A DNA stretch of 64,000 nt, taken from contig NZ_RZNZ01000003.1 of assembly GCF_008698145.1 (NCBI RefSeq), positions 124,001 through 188,000 on the forward strand. The letters run 5' to 3'. Positions 35,864 through 44,562 of this stretch are shown in pieces (the first letter of the stretch is position 1; each line of letters begins with the position of its first letter). Position numbers and translations under genes: made by a program. Source of the DNA: Bifidobacterium vespertilionis (GTDB lineage: Bacteria; Actinomycetota; Actinomycetes; Actinomycetales; Bifidobacteriaceae). The notes under the pieces were generated by a model. It saw only the letters and a list, made by a program, of their open reading frames with translations. It searched no databases and had not been told where the DNA came from.

Positions 35864-36041
35864 GATCCAATCATGGCAGATCAAGATGAATAACAAGCGC
35901 GCGAACGGTGAATGCAGGATGTCCCGGCTGCAAAGACCGGCTGCAAAGGCACCGACCCGGACAATCGGGGCATGCCACCGGAAACACGGACGTCATACGG
36001 CGGTGCCATGCTATCGGCCCGTGAGCGAAGCAAGGAGCGCA

Positions 36042-37721
36042 ATGAGCAACCAGAGCAAGCATGTCAGGACCACGGCCGATCTGTTCGTCGAATGCCTCGT
36101 CAACGAGGGCGTGCGCGTGATGTTCGGCATCCCGGGCGAGGAGAACATCCCGCTCATGGAGGCCATCGAACGCGACGGGCGCATCCGATTCATCCTGACC
36201 CGCCACGAGCAGGGAGCCGGCTTCATGGCGGCCACGCACGGGCATCTGACCGGAGAGCCGGGCGTGTGCCTGGCCACGCTGGGACCCGGCGCGCTGAACC
36301 TCACGCTGCCGGTGGCACAGGCCAATGCGAGCACCGTGCCGCTGGTCGCCATCTGCGCGCAGGGCGATGTGGGACGCCTGTACAAGGAGTCGCACCAGAT
36401 CATCGACCTTGAATCCGTGTTCCGACCGCTCACCCAGTGGACGAGCATGGTCATGACCCCGGAGTCCGTGCCGGAGATGATCCGCAAGGCCTTCTCCATC
36501 GCCCAGCGCAAGCGACCGGGCGCCACCTGCCTGATCCTGCCCGAGGATGTGGCGGAGATGCCCGCTCCGGAAGGCGCCAAGCCGCTCCCCCTGCCCAAAC
36601 CGGTGCAGATCGTGCCCACGACCGGCACCATCGAGGAGGCCGTGGACATCATCGCCGGCGCCAGGCATCCCATCATCCTGGCGGGCAACGGCGTGGCGCG
36701 CGGGCATGCGGAGAACCGGCTGCTGGCGCTGGCCGAGCAGCTCAACGTGCCGGTGGCCACCACGTTCGAGGGCAAGGGCGTGATCTCCGACCGCATCCCC
36801 AACGCGCTGGGCGTGGTGGGCTTCATGCGCCACGACTATGAGAACTTCGCGTTCGACCAGGCCGATCTGATCATCGCCATCGGCTTCTCCATCCAGCAGT
36901 TCGATCCGAAGAAGATCAACCCGAACGACGACAAGACGATCATCCACATCAACACGTTCGCCGAGGACACCGACGCGCACTACTCCACGGCCCTGAACAT
37001 CATGGGCGACATCGACGCGACGCTGGCCGCGCTGATCGCCGGGCTCAAGGCGCATCACGTCAGCTTCGACGAATCGCACCCGAAGATCCACGAGCTGCTC
37101 ACGGACGAATACATGTCCCACGCCGACGACGACGCGTTCCCCATGAAGCCCCAGCGCGTGGTCTACGAGACCCGCCGGGCCATGGAGACCGACACGGACA
37201 TCACATTGGTGGACACGGGTGCCCTGAAGATGTGGATGGCCCGCCTGTACCCCACGTACTATTCGAACACCTGCGTGATCGACAACTCCCTGTCCACCAT
37301 GGCCTGGACGCTGCCGGGCGCGGTGGCCGCCTCGCTGGAGCATCCGGGACGGCCGGTGCTCGCGGTGATGGGCGACGGCAGCTTCATGATGAACGTGCAG
37401 GAGCTGGAAACGGCCGTGCGCGTGGGCGCCCGCATGGTGGTGCTCGTGTGGGTGGACGAGGCGTACGGCCTGATCAAGTGGAAGATGGACATCCACGACG
37501 GCAGCCACGAGTACGTGGACTTCGGCAACCCGGACGTGGTGGAGCTGGCCTCCAGCTTCGGCGCGAAGGGCCACGAGATCACCGCGGCGGACGAGCTCTA
37601 CCCGGTGCTGCGCTCGGCCCTGAGAAGCGGCTCGGGCGTGGACATCATCGCCTGCCCGGTGGATTACCGCGAGAACATGAAGCTCATCGAGAAGCTGGGC
37701 GACATCGACTTCGGCAGCTGA
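36042..37721 (+). CDS. alsS: Acetolactate synthase, catabolic type
   Basis: A 559-residue thiamine-diphosphate enzyme condensing two pyruvates to acetolactate. The catalytic Glu lies in RHEQGAGFMA near residue 50, and the ThDP/Mg motif is GDGSFMMNVQELETAVR. Sequence style (FGIPGEENIPLMEAIE, LILPEDVAEMPAP) and the absence of an adjacent regulatory small subunit favour the catabolic AlsS type over biosynthetic IlvB. AAGGAG precedes the ATG at 36042 by 5 bases. Its product may act in pyruvate overflow or pH balance; downstream acetoin genes are not seen in the window. Confidence 0.85.
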   Translation: MSNQSKHVRTTADLFVECLVNEGVRVMFGIPGEENIPLMEAIERDGRIRFILTRHEQGAGFMAATHGHLTGEPGVCLATLGPGALNLTLPVAQANASTVPLVAICAQGDVGRLYKESHQIIDLESVFRPLTQWTSMVMTPESVPEMIRKAFSIAQRKRPGATCLILPEDVAEMPAPEGAKPLPLPKPVQIVPTTGTIEEAVDIIAGARHPIILAGNGVARGHAENRLLALAEQLNVPVATTFEGKGVISDRIPNALGVVGFMRHDYENFAFDQADLIIAIGFSIQQFDPKKINPNDDKTIIHINTFAEDTDAHYSTALNIMGDIDATLAALIAGLKAHHVSFDESHPKIHELLTDEYMSHADDDAFPMKPQRVVYETRRAMETDTDITLVDTGALKMWMARLYPTYYSNTCVIDNSLSTMAWTLPGAVAASLEHPGRPVLAVMGDGSFMMNVQELETAVRVGARMVVLVWVDEAYGLIKWKMDIHDGSHEYVDFGNPDVVELASSFGAKGHEITAADELYPVLRSALRSGSGVDIIACPVDYRENMKLIEKLGDIDFGS

Positions 37722-37828
37722 CGGCGCACAAGGCATACCGCACAAGGCGCACAGGGGGACGGCGTGGCGTCGGATGCCGGTGCGGCGGTTCTCTGCCACA
37801 ATGGAATCACCGTATGAAGGAGGCCACT

Positions 37829-39130
37829 ATGCATCCGTCTTCCGATCATTCCCCCGTCCCCGCCAGCTCCCGTCCCATGCCCGACTGGGTGCGCTACGGC
37901 ATCTGGTGGCACATCTATCCGCTGGGCTTCGTGGGCGCGGACATCCGCCCGTCCGGCCCGCGCGAGTTCCATGGCCGGGGCCTCGATTCGATCGTCGACT
38001 GGCTGGGCTATGCGCGCGATCTGGGCGTCTCCGGCCTGTTGCTCGGCCCGATCTTCGAGTCGGCCACGCATGGCTACGACACGCTGGACCACATGCATGT
38101 TGACGTGCGTCTGGGCGGGGACGCGGCCTTCGATCGTCTGGCCGAATCGTGCCGCGAGTACGGCATGAGCCTGGTGCTCGACGGCGTGTTCAATCATGTG
38201 GGATGGGCGCATCCGGCCGTGCAGGACGCGCTGGCCGGTCGGGCGGACGGGCCATGGGCAGGCATGGTGGCCACCCATCCCGGCCCCGACGGCAGGCCGG
38301 AGCTCAACGTGTTCGAAGGCCACGGCGGTCTGGTAGATCTCAACCATGCCGATCCCCGCACGGCCGATTACGTGGCCCGGGTGATGAACCACTGGCTGGA
38401 CCGCGGCGCGGCCGGATGGCGGCTCGACGCGGCCTATGCCACGGACGTCTCATTCTGGCGGCATGTGCTCCCGGCGGTGCGCGCAAAGCACCCGCACACG
38501 TGGATCTTCGGCGAGGTGATCCACGGCGACTACCCGGCCATCGTGCGCGATTCGGGCATGGATTCGGTCACGCAGTACGAGCTGTGGAAGTCGATCCGGC
38601 ACAGCATTCAGACCGAAAACTTTTTCGAGCTGGACTGGAACCTCACCCGCCACAACGGCTTCCTGGACACGTTCACGCCGCAGACGTTCATCGGCAACCA
38701 CGATGTGACGCGCATCGCCTCGGAAATCGGCCCGGAACGCGCGGTGCTCGCGCTGGCCGCGCTCATGACCGCCGGCGGCGTGCCGAGCATCTACTACGGC
38801 GACGAGCAGGCCTACGTGGGCGTCAAGGAGGAGCGCGTGGGCGGCGACGACGACATCCGCCCGAAGTTCCCCCTCTCCCCCGACGAGCTGTCGCCGGTGG
38901 GCGCGTGGATGTACCGGGCGCATCAGGCGCTCATCGCCCTGCGACGCCAGCACCCCTGGCTGATGGGCGCGCGCACGGAGAAACTGCTGCTGGAGAACAA
39001 GCGGTACCGGTACCGTTCCGTAAGCGCGGACGGTCGCGATTCGATCGTTGTGGAGCTGGCGCTGGAGCCCACGGCATCCGTGGCGATCACCGCGCCGGAC
39101 GGCCGCACGCTGTACCACTACTCCGCATAG
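37829..39130 (+). CDS. Glycoside hydrolase family 13 (alpha-amylase family) enzyme
   Basis: A 433-residue GH13 enzyme without signal peptide, so cytoplasmic. The four conserved regions are present: DGVFNHVG, GWRLDAAY (nucleophile Asp), IFGEVIHGD (acid/base Glu) and FIGNHDVTR (transition-state Asp). The barrel is compact. The exact specificity (amylase, maltogenic or alpha-glucosidase-like) cannot be assigned from these motifs. AAGGAGG lies 5 bases before the ATG at 37829. It follows the acetolactate synthase gene by 107 bases. Confidence 0.88.
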   Translation: MHPSSDHSPVPASSRPMPDWVRYGIWWHIYPLGFVGADIRPSGPREFHGRGLDSIVDWLGYARDLGVSGLLLGPIFESATHGYDTLDHMHVDVRLGGDAAFDRLAESCREYGMSLVLDGVFNHVGWAHPAVQDALAGRADGPWAGMVATHPGPDGRPELNVFEGHGGLVDLNHADPRTADYVARVMNHWLDRGAAGWRLDAAYATDVSFWRHVLPAVRAKHPHTWIFGEVIHGDYPAIVRDSGMDSVTQYELWKSIRHSIQTENFFELDWNLTRHNGFLDTFTPQTFIGNHDVTRIASEIGPERAVLALAALMTAGGVPSIYYGDEQAYVGVKEERVGGDDDIRPKFPLSPDELSPVGAWMYRAHQALIALRRQHPWLMGARTEKLLLENKRYRYRSVSADGRDSIVVELALEPTASVAITAPDGRTLYHYSA

Positions 39131-39206
39131 CGCGGGCATACGGTCCTGCCCATGACTAACATGGTTCCCCAATACGCAACATGCTGTCGAGAGATAGGGG
39201 GCACCC

Positions 39207-39845
39207 ATGGCGAACAAGCAGCCCGAGGTCACCGCGCGCACCCGCGCACGGCTGCGCCACGCATTCTGGGAACTGTACGCGGTCAAGCCGATCGAGAAGA
39301 TCTCCGTGCGCGAGATCACCGAGCGCGCCGGATACAATCGGGCCACCTTCTACCTGCACTACCAGAGCGTGTACGATCTGCTGCACCAGATCGAGGATGA
39401 GCTGCTGAGCCATCGGCGGCATCTGTTCGAGGGCCTGGAGCACACGGACCCGACCGCGATCCCATCCACACACCTGCCGAACCGGGAGGAGCTGGAGCGC
39501 CAGATCCAGGCGTTCGTGGCCGTCACCAAGCGGGACGCGCCCTATCTGGCCGTGCTGCTGGGACCACACGGCGACGCCGAATTCCTGGAGCGGATCAAGA
39601 ACGTGGACGTGCGGCTCATCGCCATGTACGCGGGCGTGCCCGCGACGGCTGCCCCCACGGCCACCACGCGCGAATACGTCAGGGAGTTCTACGTCTCCGG
39701 TCTGCTTGCGGTGATGCGCAAGTGGCTGGCCGATCCGAACGCGATGCCGATCGAGCAGTTCGTGCGCTTTCTGATCGAGGCGTTCTTCCCAGCGCTGCGC
39801 GACGCACGCCAGGGCACGTATCGGCCACCCGCCGAATCCGCCTGA
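39207..39845 (+). CDS. TetR/AcrR-family transcriptional regulator
   Basis: A 212-residue regulator. The N-terminal helix-turn-helix is KISVREITERAGYNRATFYL within residues 10-55, and the C-terminal ligand domain has the TetR_C_8-like layout (REFYVSGLLAVMRKWLADPN). GGGGG lies about 7 bases before the ATG at 39207. It is convergent with the EamA-family exporter at 39852, a likely but unproven target, and follows the GH13 gene. Confidence 0.9.
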   Translation: MANKQPEVTARTRARLRHAFWELYAVKPIEKISVREITERAGYNRATFYLHYQSVYDLLHQIEDELLSHRRHLFEGLEHTDPTAIPSTHLPNREELERQIQAFVAVTKRDAPYLAVLLGPHGDAEFLERIKNVDVRLIAMYAGVPATAAPTATTREYVREFYVSGLLAVMRKWLADPNAMPIEQFVRFLIEAFFPALRDARQGTYRPPAESA

Positions 39846-39851
39846 TGCGCG

Positions 39852-40790
39852 CTACCGCACCAAAAACACCATGATGATGATCAGCGCGAACCCGGTCAGA
39901 TCAACCGGCGTGAACACCGCCGACGTCCACAGCACGGCCGAGACCGTGGCCATGACCGGCTCCATCGTGCCGAGCATCGTGGCGCGCATCGGGCCGGCCT
40001 TCATGGAACCGACCAGAAACAGCCAGAACGCGCCGAACGTGCCGGCGAGCACGGTGAACGCCATCAGCCCCCATCCGCGCGCGTCCAGCGGCGGCATATG
40101 CTCCCACGGACGGACGAACGGCAGCATGAAAAGTCCGGAAACGACGAACATCACGCCGTTGGTCACGAAGGCACCCCATTTGGCGATGAGTTTCAGCGGG
40201 GTGATCGCGAGCGCGGCGGTGGACAGCGCGTTGACCAGTCCCCAAGCCAGTCCCGCGGGCGGCAGGCTCAGCGTGCCCAGATTGCCGCCGGTGGCGATCA
40301 GCACCACGCCCACCAACGCGAACGCCACGCCCAATCCCTCGCGAGCGTTCGGCCCGCGGCGGCCGCGCACGCAGGTGTAGAGCAGCACGAACAGCAGGTT
40401 GAGGGACTGCAGCACGGTGGCCGTGCCCGAATTGGTCAGGTCGATCGAAGTCAGATAGGCCACCTGCACGAGCAGCACGCACACCACCGCATTGGCCAGT
40501 AACGACGGCCACGATCGCACGTCCCGCACCGCGCCGGACAGCTTCCTTGGCGTGGCGATGGCCGCGCAGGCGAGGAAGATCAGACCGGCGGCGAGCTGGC
40601 GCACGCAGGCGATCCATTCGGGGGCGATCGCGTAATCGGACATGAGGATTTTGGACACCGTGCCGTTGACGCCCCACATCGCGCCGCCGGCCAGAACCAG
40701 CAGGGATCCGATCAGAATGTCCCGGGGCGTGCGCTCCAGCGTCGCCCCGCCGTGCGCTTCGGGTTCGGTCGATCGCGTGCCATCCGCCAT
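39852..40790 (-). CDS. EamA/DMT-superfamily transporter
   Basis: A 312-residue polytopic protein with ten predicted membrane helices in two EamA halves (first half near GGAMWGVNGTVSKIL, second half from about 170). Members export amino acids, cofactors or other small metabolites. A GGGG stretch lies about 7 bases before the ATG at 40790, favouring it over 40796. Its stop lies 6 bases from the convergent TetR stop. Substrate unknown. Confidence 0.88.
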   Translation of the reverse strand: MADGTRSTEPEAHGGATLERTPRDILIGSLLVLAGGAMWGVNGTVSKILMSDYAIAPEWIACVRQLAAGLIFLACAAIATPRKLSGAVRDVRSWPSLLANAVVCVLLVQVAYLTSIDLTNSGTATVLQSLNLLFVLLYTCVRGRRGPNAREGLGVAFALVGVVLIATGGNLGTLSLPPAGLAWGLVNALSTAALAITPLKLIAKWGAFVTNGVMFVVSGLFMLPFVRPWEHMPPLDARGWGLMAFTVLAGTFGAFWLFLVGSMKAGPMRATMLGTMEPVMATVSAVLWTSAVFTPVDLTGFALIIIMVFLVR

Positions 40791-40948
40791 TCGCATGCCC
40801 CGTCTTCCGTATCATTGTGCGAGTTTGTTCCCCGGCCGTCCACCGGGGCCGAATCATTATAAGGGGATCAGGCATGTGACACGTCGGCCATCGTCGCCGC
40901 GCGGCGCGGCTAGACTTGCCGCATAACAGCCAGGGAAAGGATCATGTC

Positions 40949-41884
40949 ATGGCACAGGCCGAATCGTCGATCGTCGTTCGGGAAACCGTAGGAGGGGCCT
41001 CGGGCCCGCTGCTGCTCATCCACGGGGGCGCCGGATCGTACGGCAAGCACTCCACGTCGGAGCGCCGCGAACAGGTCAGGCGGGATCTCAAGCGCGCATT
41101 GGACGCCGGCTGGGCGCTGCTGGCCGCCGGAGCACCCGCCACGGAGGCGGTGTGCGCGGCGATCCACGTGATGGAGGACGCCGAGGAGTTCAATGCGGGC
41201 CGCGGCGCGGCGCTCACCAGCCAGGGCAAGGCGCAGATGGACGCCTGCCTGATGACCGGTGAGGACGGCGAGGTGGGCGCGGTGGCCGGTGTGACCACGG
41301 CCCGCCATCCGATCGACGCGGCCCGCGCGGTCAAGGAGCTCACCAAGCATGTGCTGTTCGCGCATCCGGACGACGCGCAGCTGCACGAATGGGGCGTGGA
41401 GACCGAGGATCCGCAGTATTTCATCACCGAAGCCCGCAGGCAGTCGCTGGCCGATGCGCAAACCGGCGGCGATGTGTGGGAGAAGCATGGGACGATCGGC
41501 GCGGTGGCGCGCGATGCGCAGGGCCATGTGGCGGCGGCTACCTCCACGGGCGGCATCACGAACCAGCTGCCGGGCCGCGTGGGCGATTCCCCGCTGCCGG
41601 GTTGCGGCACGTATGCGGCGGACGATTCGGCCGCGATCTCCTGCACCGGCATCGGCGAGGCGTTCGTCAAGGAGGTGGCCGCGCATCAGGTGGCCGATCG
41701 CATGCGCTTCGCGGGCCAGTCGGCGTCCGAGGCCGCATCGGCCGCGCTGGACGGGGTGGCCCGGCATCACGGCGACGGCGGCATGATCGTGCTGCCCGCG
41801 CAGGGTGCCGGCGTGTTCGCGTTCAACAGCGAGATGATGAACCGGGGCTGGATGGACGATTCCGGCTTCGGCGTCGAGGCATAG
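40949..41884 (+). CDS. Isoaspartyl peptidase/L-asparaginase (Ntn hydrolase)
   Basis: A 311-residue plant-type asparaginase precursor. The N-terminal LLLIHGGAGSYGK and the processing site HGTIGAVARDAQGHVA identify it: the chain is expected to cleave itself before the Thr of GTIGAVA, which becomes the nucleophile. STGGITNQLPGRVGDSP forms the substrate pocket. It hydrolyses beta-aspartyl dipeptides and asparagine. AAAGGA is 8 bases before the ATG at 40949. The SDR gene follows after 24 bases, probably in one operon. Confidence 0.92.
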   Translation: MAQAESSIVVRETVGGASGPLLLIHGGAGSYGKHSTSERREQVRRDLKRALDAGWALLAAGAPATEAVCAAIHVMEDAEEFNAGRGAALTSQGKAQMDACLMTGEDGEVGAVAGVTTARHPIDAARAVKELTKHVLFAHPDDAQLHEWGVETEDPQYFITEARRQSLADAQTGGDVWEKHGTIGAVARDAQGHVAAATSTGGITNQLPGRVGDSPLPGCGTYAADDSAAISCTGIGEAFVKEVAAHQVADRMRFAGQSASEAASAALDGVARHHGDGGMIVLPAQGAGVFAFNSEMMNRGWMDDSGFGVEA

Positions 41885-41908
41885 GCGTCGAGTCATAGGG
41901 GAATTGCG

Positions 41909-42697
41909 ATGGCATACACGCTGATCACCGGGGCGACCGGCGGCATCGGACGCGAGCTGGCGCTGCTGGCCGCGCGGGAGGGCCGCGATCTGATCCTCAC
42001 CGCACGCAGCGAATCCCGGCTTGAGGCCGTGGCCGGCGCGATCGAGCGGGACTTCCATGTGCATGTGGCAGCCGTGGCAGTCGATCTGGCCGAGCCGGGT
42101 TCGGCGGAGCGCCTGTACGATTACACGCACGCCCACGGCTACAAGGTGGACACACTGGTCAACAACGCCGGTTTCGCCGATTGGACCGTGTATCTGAATG
42201 CCGACTGGGAACGCCAGCGCGCGATGATGCGGGTCAACATGGAGGCCGTGGCCGAACTCACATACCGCTATGGGCGGGACATGCGCGCGCAGGGGCATGG
42301 CCGCATCCTCAACATCTCCTCGGTGGCCTCGATGATGGCCGGGCCGTACATGGCCATGTACTTCGCGTCCAAGGCCTTCGTCCGATCGCTCGGCGAGGCG
42401 GTGGCGTACGAGCTGCGCGGCACCGGCGTGACCGTGACGACCGTGTGCCCCGGACCGACCACCACCGGTTTCGAGAAGGCCGCGCGCATGTCCGGCCGGA
42501 ACTTCTTCACGATGACCCGGCCCGCCACCGCGGCGGCCCTGGCCCGGTTCGCGTGGCGGAGGATGAGCCGCAGGCGCGTGCTGGGCTACCATGGACTGAC
42601 GTGCGCGGCCGGGGCGTTCGCCGAGCGGGCGCTGCCAAGGGCGGTCACACGCCGGATCGCCGCGTTCATGAACGGAGGGCGGCCCGGGCGGCGGTGA
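41909..42697 (+). CDS. Short-chain dehydrogenase/reductase
   Basis: A 262-residue classical SDR. The nucleotide-binding motif is TGATGGIGREL, the NNAG motif is LVNNAGFADW, the catalytic Ser is in ISSVASMMA and the YxxxK pair is in MYFASKAF. The C-terminal 70 residues are basic and diverge from classical SDRs; a hydrophobic stretch there may tie it to the membrane. AGGGGAATT precedes the ATG at 41909. Substrate unknown. Confidence 0.9.
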   Translation: MAYTLITGATGGIGRELALLAAREGRDLILTARSESRLEAVAGAIERDFHVHVAAVAVDLAEPGSAERLYDYTHAHGYKVDTLVNNAGFADWTVYLNADWERQRAMMRVNMEAVAELTYRYGRDMRAQGHGRILNISSVASMMAGPYMAMYFASKAFVRSLGEAVAYELRGTGVTVTTVCPGPTTTGFEKAARMSGRNFFTMTRPATAAALARFAWRRMSRRRVLGYHGLTCAAGAFAERALPRAVTRRIAAFMNGGRPGRR

Positions 42698-42710
42698 GGC
42701 GCCTCCCTGC

Positions 42711-42984
42711 GTCTCAAACCGCATCCACTACCGGAAATGGTGGCGAAACGAGACACATGTGCGCTCCCCTGCGTCCCAAACCGCACCCAATTCTGCATTC
42801 GGTGGCGAAATGAGACACAGGAGGCCCTGTCCGTGTCTCAAACCGCATCCGCTTCCGCGTTTGGTCGCGAAATGAGACACGAAAGCCCCCTCCTGCGTCT
42901 CAATTCGCATCCACTACTGGAAATGGTGGTGGTTTGAGACACACGCACACCGCTCTGCGTCTCAAACCGCCACCATTTCGACGA
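42711..42984. repeat. 62-bp-period array of palindromic units
   Basis: Four full units and one partial start at exactly 42711, 42773, 42835, 42897 and 42959. Each unit is a 46-base imperfect palindrome beginning GTCTCAAACCGCATCC and ending GAAATGAGACAC, with a 16-base variable, GC-rich spacer. The terminal GTCTCA and TGAGAC are complementary, so each unit can fold into a hairpin. The array fills the gap between two SDR genes; no ORF is supported. Confidence 0.9.
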
Positions 42985-43007
42985 CCGCACGCAACCCGCG
43001 CACCCGC

Positions 43008-43718
43008 TCAGCGGTAGTTGCGCTCGATCAGGATGTCCGAAACCGTGAGATTCGCCTCATTGACGAGGTTGAACAGGATCACCTCGGCCAGTTCCCCCGC
43101 GTCCATGAACGTGTGCTGCTTCTCCGTGGACACGTAGTCGTGGCTTTCGCGGTAGAAGTCGGTGTCGATGCCGCCGGGGTAGACGCCCACCACCTTGACG
43201 CTCGAGCCCTTGTACGCGGCCTTGAGACTCTGGGTGTATCCCTTCTCGCCCCATTTGGCGGCGCAGTAGACCGATTCGTTCGCATTGCCGCGCGTGGCGG
43301 CGGTGCTCATCACGTTGGCGATCTTGAGGTCCTGCTCCCCGCACGCCTTCAGGGTCTCCACGCTCCACAGGATCATGCCCTTGAGCCCCTTGAGGCATTT
43401 GTCCACATCGGCGGCAACGTAGTCGGCGGGGGCCTTGAACGAGGGCTGGCCGGCGTTGTTGATGAGCAGATCCACATGGCCGGTCCCGGCGATGTCGGAC
43501 AGCGTGCTCTTGGCGAAGATCTCGTCGGACACATCGCCCACGAACGCGCGGTACGAGTCGGCGGGGAACTCCTTGGCCAGCTCGAGCTGGCGTTCCTCGT
43601 TGAAATCGACGCCCGCGACGAACCAGCCGCGGCGGATCAGCCCGCGCGTCAGCTCATAGCCCAGTCCCATCGCGCTGCCCGTCACGATCGCGATCGCCTT
43701 GCCGTCCGAATACCTCAT
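43008..43718 (-). CDS. Short-chain dehydrogenase/reductase
   Basis: A 236-residue classical SDR with VTGSAMGLGYELTRGL for NAD(P) binding, LLINNAGQPSF and the YxxxK pair in YCAAKWGEKG. The C-terminal part includes GVYPGGIDTDFYRES. GGAGG lies 6 bases before the ATG at 43718; the long open frame upstream of it has no coding character. It is divergent from the flavoprotein gene at 43967, and both could serve redox or carbonyl stress responses, which is inference. Confidence 0.9.
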   Translation of the reverse strand: MRYSDGKAIAIVTGSAMGLGYELTRGLIRRGWFVAGVDFNEERQLELAKEFPADSYRAFVGDVSDEIFAKSTLSDIAGTGHVDLLINNAGQPSFKAPADYVAADVDKCLKGLKGMILWSVETLKACGEQDLKIANVMSTAATRGNANESVYCAAKWGEKGYTQSLKAAYKGSSVKVVGVYPGGIDTDFYRESHDYVSTEKQHTFMDAGELAEVILFNLVNEANLTVSDILIERNYR

Positions 43719-43966
43719 GGCCGCCTCCCTGCATGTCCGCGTCTGATTGCCAATCGATCGTGCGCAGGCGGAAAGGCGCCACTGCCGCACGCACGCCCGA
43801 TTGGCAGCCAGCCTATCGAACCGGTTAGACCTGTCCATTGTGCGGCGCAATTCCCGTGCATCATACGATCGGAACCTAAGCTGGGATCGGAAGACCGCGG
43901 CTTGGCAATTGCCATGACATGCCGGCCGCAACGACCCATAACCGCAACCATAAGGAGCAGTCAGCC

Positions 43967-44476
43967 ATGTCCACACTCGTTCTGGCATTCCACCCCAAGT
44001 TCAATGAAACGTCCCGCATCGGCAAGGCGCTGGCCGAGGCCGCCAAGGCCGCCGGCGCGACCGTGGTGGACGAGTACGCCGAGTACCCGCAGTTCAACGT
44101 CGGCAAGGAGGCCGAGCAGGCCCGCGTGGACGCCGCCGACCGCGTGGTGCTGCTCTTCCCGTTCTACTGGTACAGCTCCCCCGCCCTGCTCAAGCAGTGG
44201 GAGGACACGGTGCTCACGCCGGACTGGGCGTACGGCAACGCGCACAAGCTGATCGGCAAGGAGTTCCAGGTGGCCGTCTCCACCGGATCGCCGGCCGACT
44301 CCTACACGCCCGAGGGCAAGCACCATGTCACCATGGACGAGCTGCTCAGCCCGTTCGCCACCATGGTCCACCACGTGGGCGCCACCTGGGTCAAGCCGTT
44401 CATCGTGGCCGACGTCAACAACCTGTCCGACGAGCAGCTGGCCGAAGCCGCCTCCGAGTTCGCCGCGCAGCTCTGA
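43967..44476 (+). CDS. NAD(P)H oxidoreductase, flavodoxin-2 family
   Basis: A 169-residue FMN/FAD flavoprotein of the NQO/MdaB/KefF group. The start LVLAFHPKFNETSRIGKAL binds the flavin phosphate, and LLFPFYWYSSPALLKQWEDTVL is the signature of the family. Such enzymes reduce quinones by two electrons. AGGAG is 9 bases before the ATG at 43967. It is divergent from the SDR gene and followed by a strong bidirectional terminator. Confidence 0.9.
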   Translation: MSTLVLAFHPKFNETSRIGKALAEAAKAAGATVVDEYAEYPQFNVGKEAEQARVDAADRVVLLFPFYWYSSPALLKQWEDTVLTPDWAYGNAHKLIGKEFQVAVSTGSPADSYTPEGKHHVTMDELLSPFATMVHHVGATWVKPFIVADVNNLSDEQLAEAASEFAAQL

Positions 44477-44492
44477 TTCCGGCTCTGTCCGT

Positions 44493-44547
44493 TTCACGTG
44501 CGTAAACCCCCGCTGAGAGCATCCCAGCGGGGGTTTACGCACGTGAA
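44493..44547. terminator. Bidirectional terminator with a perfect 23-bp stem
   Basis: The arms TTCACGTGCGTAAACCCCCG(CTG) and (CAG)CGGGGGTTTACGCACGTGAA are fully complementary around a 9-base loop. The inner CCCCCGCTG/CAGCGGGGG stem is followed by TTTA on both strands, so it can end the flavoprotein transcript and the convergent uracil permease transcript. Confidence 0.88.
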
Positions 44548-44562
44548 TGGACGAAAGGACGT

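Noticed and set aside
42711..42984. Possible CRISPR array
   Set aside because: Repeats are not identical, spacers are only 16 bases, repeat units are longer than spacers and no cas gene lies nearby. The exact 62-base period fits a tandem palindromic repeat instead.
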